In this document: positions 4,630 to 5,418 of the stretch, in pieces
Numbering within the stretch: the stretch's first letter is position 1
Layout of the letters: each line of letters opens with the position of its first letter
Origin: Bog-756 sp049521915
GTDB lineage: Bacteria > Actinomycetota > Acidimicrobiia > Acidimicrobiales > RAAP-2
Direction of reading: 5' to 3'
Assembly (NCBI GenBank): GCA_049521915.1
Contig: JBEKOI010000278.1
Coordinates: 1-5,418 of the forward strand
Length of the DNA stretch: 5,418 bases
Made by a program: the position numbers and the translations under genes
The notes under the pieces: generated by a model
The model's database searches: none
What the model was told of the DNA's origin: nothing
The model's input: only the letters and a program-made list of their open reading frames with translations

Positions 4630-5418
4630 TTGCACTACATCACCCAGAACTGGTCGTTCGATCCCTTCCTCATCGTGGTGGCGGTCCTCGTGGTGGCCCA
4701 CGAGATCGGATTGGCCCGCCTCCGCCGGCGGTCGGATCCGGCACGGACCCGCCGCCGCCGGCTCCACTCCCTGGCCTTCTACGGGGGCCTCGGGGTCCTC
4801 CTCATCGCCATCGACTCGCCCATCGACTACTGGGCCGACGACTACTTCTTCGTGCACATGATCGAGCACCTCCTCATCGCCTTCTACGCGCCCATCCTGA
4901 TCGTGCTCGGAGCACCGTGGATCCCGTTGCTGTTCGCCCTCCCGGTGCGGGCCCGCCGCAACGTGGGCCGCTTCGTCATGCTCGGTCCGTGGTCACGGGT
5001 GCTGAGGCCGGTGGGGAGGGTGCTGTCCAGCCCCTGGTTCGCCCTCATCTCCTTCAACGTGGTCATGGTCGTCTGGCACTTCCCCGTGCTCTTCGACCTG
5101 GCCGCCGACAACCAGACCGCCCATATCTGGTTGATGCACGGGAGCTTCTTCGTCACCGGCGTGCTGTTCTGGCTCCAGATCATCCCCTCGCACCCGTTCC
5201 GGCTCAGGGCCAGCCCCATCTGGCAGGCCGGGGCGGTCATCAGCACCAACATCGTCATGTTCATCCTGGCCATGGCGCTGAGCATCTTCAGCGCCACCAG
5301 TTGGTACACGGCCTATGCCCACGTGCCGGGCGTGACGCTCTCCCCGTTCGCCGATCAGCAGATCGGTGCCGCCATCCTCTGGGTGTGCGGCGACTTCTGG
5401 GCCGTGCCGGCGTTGATC
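4630..5418 (+). CDS. ctaG: cytochrome c oxidase assembly protein, caa3 CtaG family (3' partial)
   Basis: 263 visible codons from TTG 4630, open at the window end; full members are commonly near 270-330 residues, so little is missing. CtaG proteins (the caa3_CtaG family, as in Bacillus subtilis) are polytopic membrane proteins needed for active caa3-type cytochrome oxidase, and are distinct from the Cox11-type protein also called CtaG in proteobacteria. Family marks in order: WSFDPFL at 8-14; helix 1 (about 12-28); a basic cytoplasmic stretch (29-45); helix 2 (about 48-62) ending in DSP; HMIEHLLIAFYAPILIVLGAP (starting at 76) with His76 and His80; SSPWFALISFN; VVWHFPVLFD with His150; then His165 and His170 (HIWLMHGSFF), GVLFW (177-181), and the late DQQIGAAILWV (242-252). 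The conserved intramembrane His residues are candidate copper ligands. TTG is a rare start, possibly limiting expression. Following SCO and a lipoprotein on the same strand, it completes a likely oxidase copper-assembly operon. Confidence 0.92.
   Translation, partial: MHYITQNWSFDPFLIVVAVLVVAHEIGLARLRRRSDPARTRRRRLHSLAFYGGLGVLLIAIDSPIDYWADDYFFVHMIEHLLIAFYAPILIVLGAPWIPLLFALPVRARRNVGRFVMLGPWSRVLRPVGRVLSSPWFALISFNVVMVVWHFPVLFDLAADNQTAHIWLMHGSFFVTGVLFWLQIIPSHPFRLRASPIWQAGAVISTNIVMFILAMALSIFSATSWYTAYAHVPGVTLSPFADQQIGAAILWVCGDFWAVPALI

Overview
The window is GC-rich (about 70 % by eye) and carries five genes, all on the + strand. They use GTG and TTG starts freely, and two start regions sit just downstream of a TAnnnT-type -10 box. 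Together with the protein families present, this points to a high-GC actinobacterium, most likely an uncultured or soil Acidimicrobiia-type lineage. That placement is inference from composition and gene style, not from a marker gene.

Layout: (1) 1-863, a short-chain dehydrogenase/reductase (SDR) with its first codons cut off by the window edge. (2) After a 53-base gap holding a small tandem repeat, 917-1300 encodes a small two-helix membrane protein of a conserved but unnamed family. (3) 1301-1426 is the control region of the next unit. It holds a perfect inverted repeat touching a TACAAT -10 box, and a possible leaderless 23-codon reading frame. (4) 1427-3346 is a large fusion: nine predicted membrane helices of uncharacterised type, a Pro/Val-rich linker, a signal-peptide-like tenth helix, and an SCO1/SenC copper-chaperone domain with its CxxxC and distal His. 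(5) 3351-4574, four bases further on, is a lipoprotein built of degenerate Trp-ended repeats (beta-propeller-like). (6) 4630-5418 is a CtaG family (caa3-type cytochrome c oxidase assembly) membrane protein, cut at the window end.

How they fit: SCO proteins deliver copper to, or reduce, the CuA site of cytochrome c oxidase subunit II outside the membrane, and CtaG is needed to assemble caa3-type oxidase. Genes 3-5 therefore read as a copper-handling/oxidase-assembly operon with an unknown membrane module fused to SCO and an unknown propeller-like lipoprotein between the two known factors. Those two unknown parts, plus the operator-like palindrome and small leader frame upstream, are the points of most interest. 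The SDR looks unrelated to oxidase assembly. I saw no RNA genes, mobile elements, CRISPR arrays or clear intrinsic terminators.
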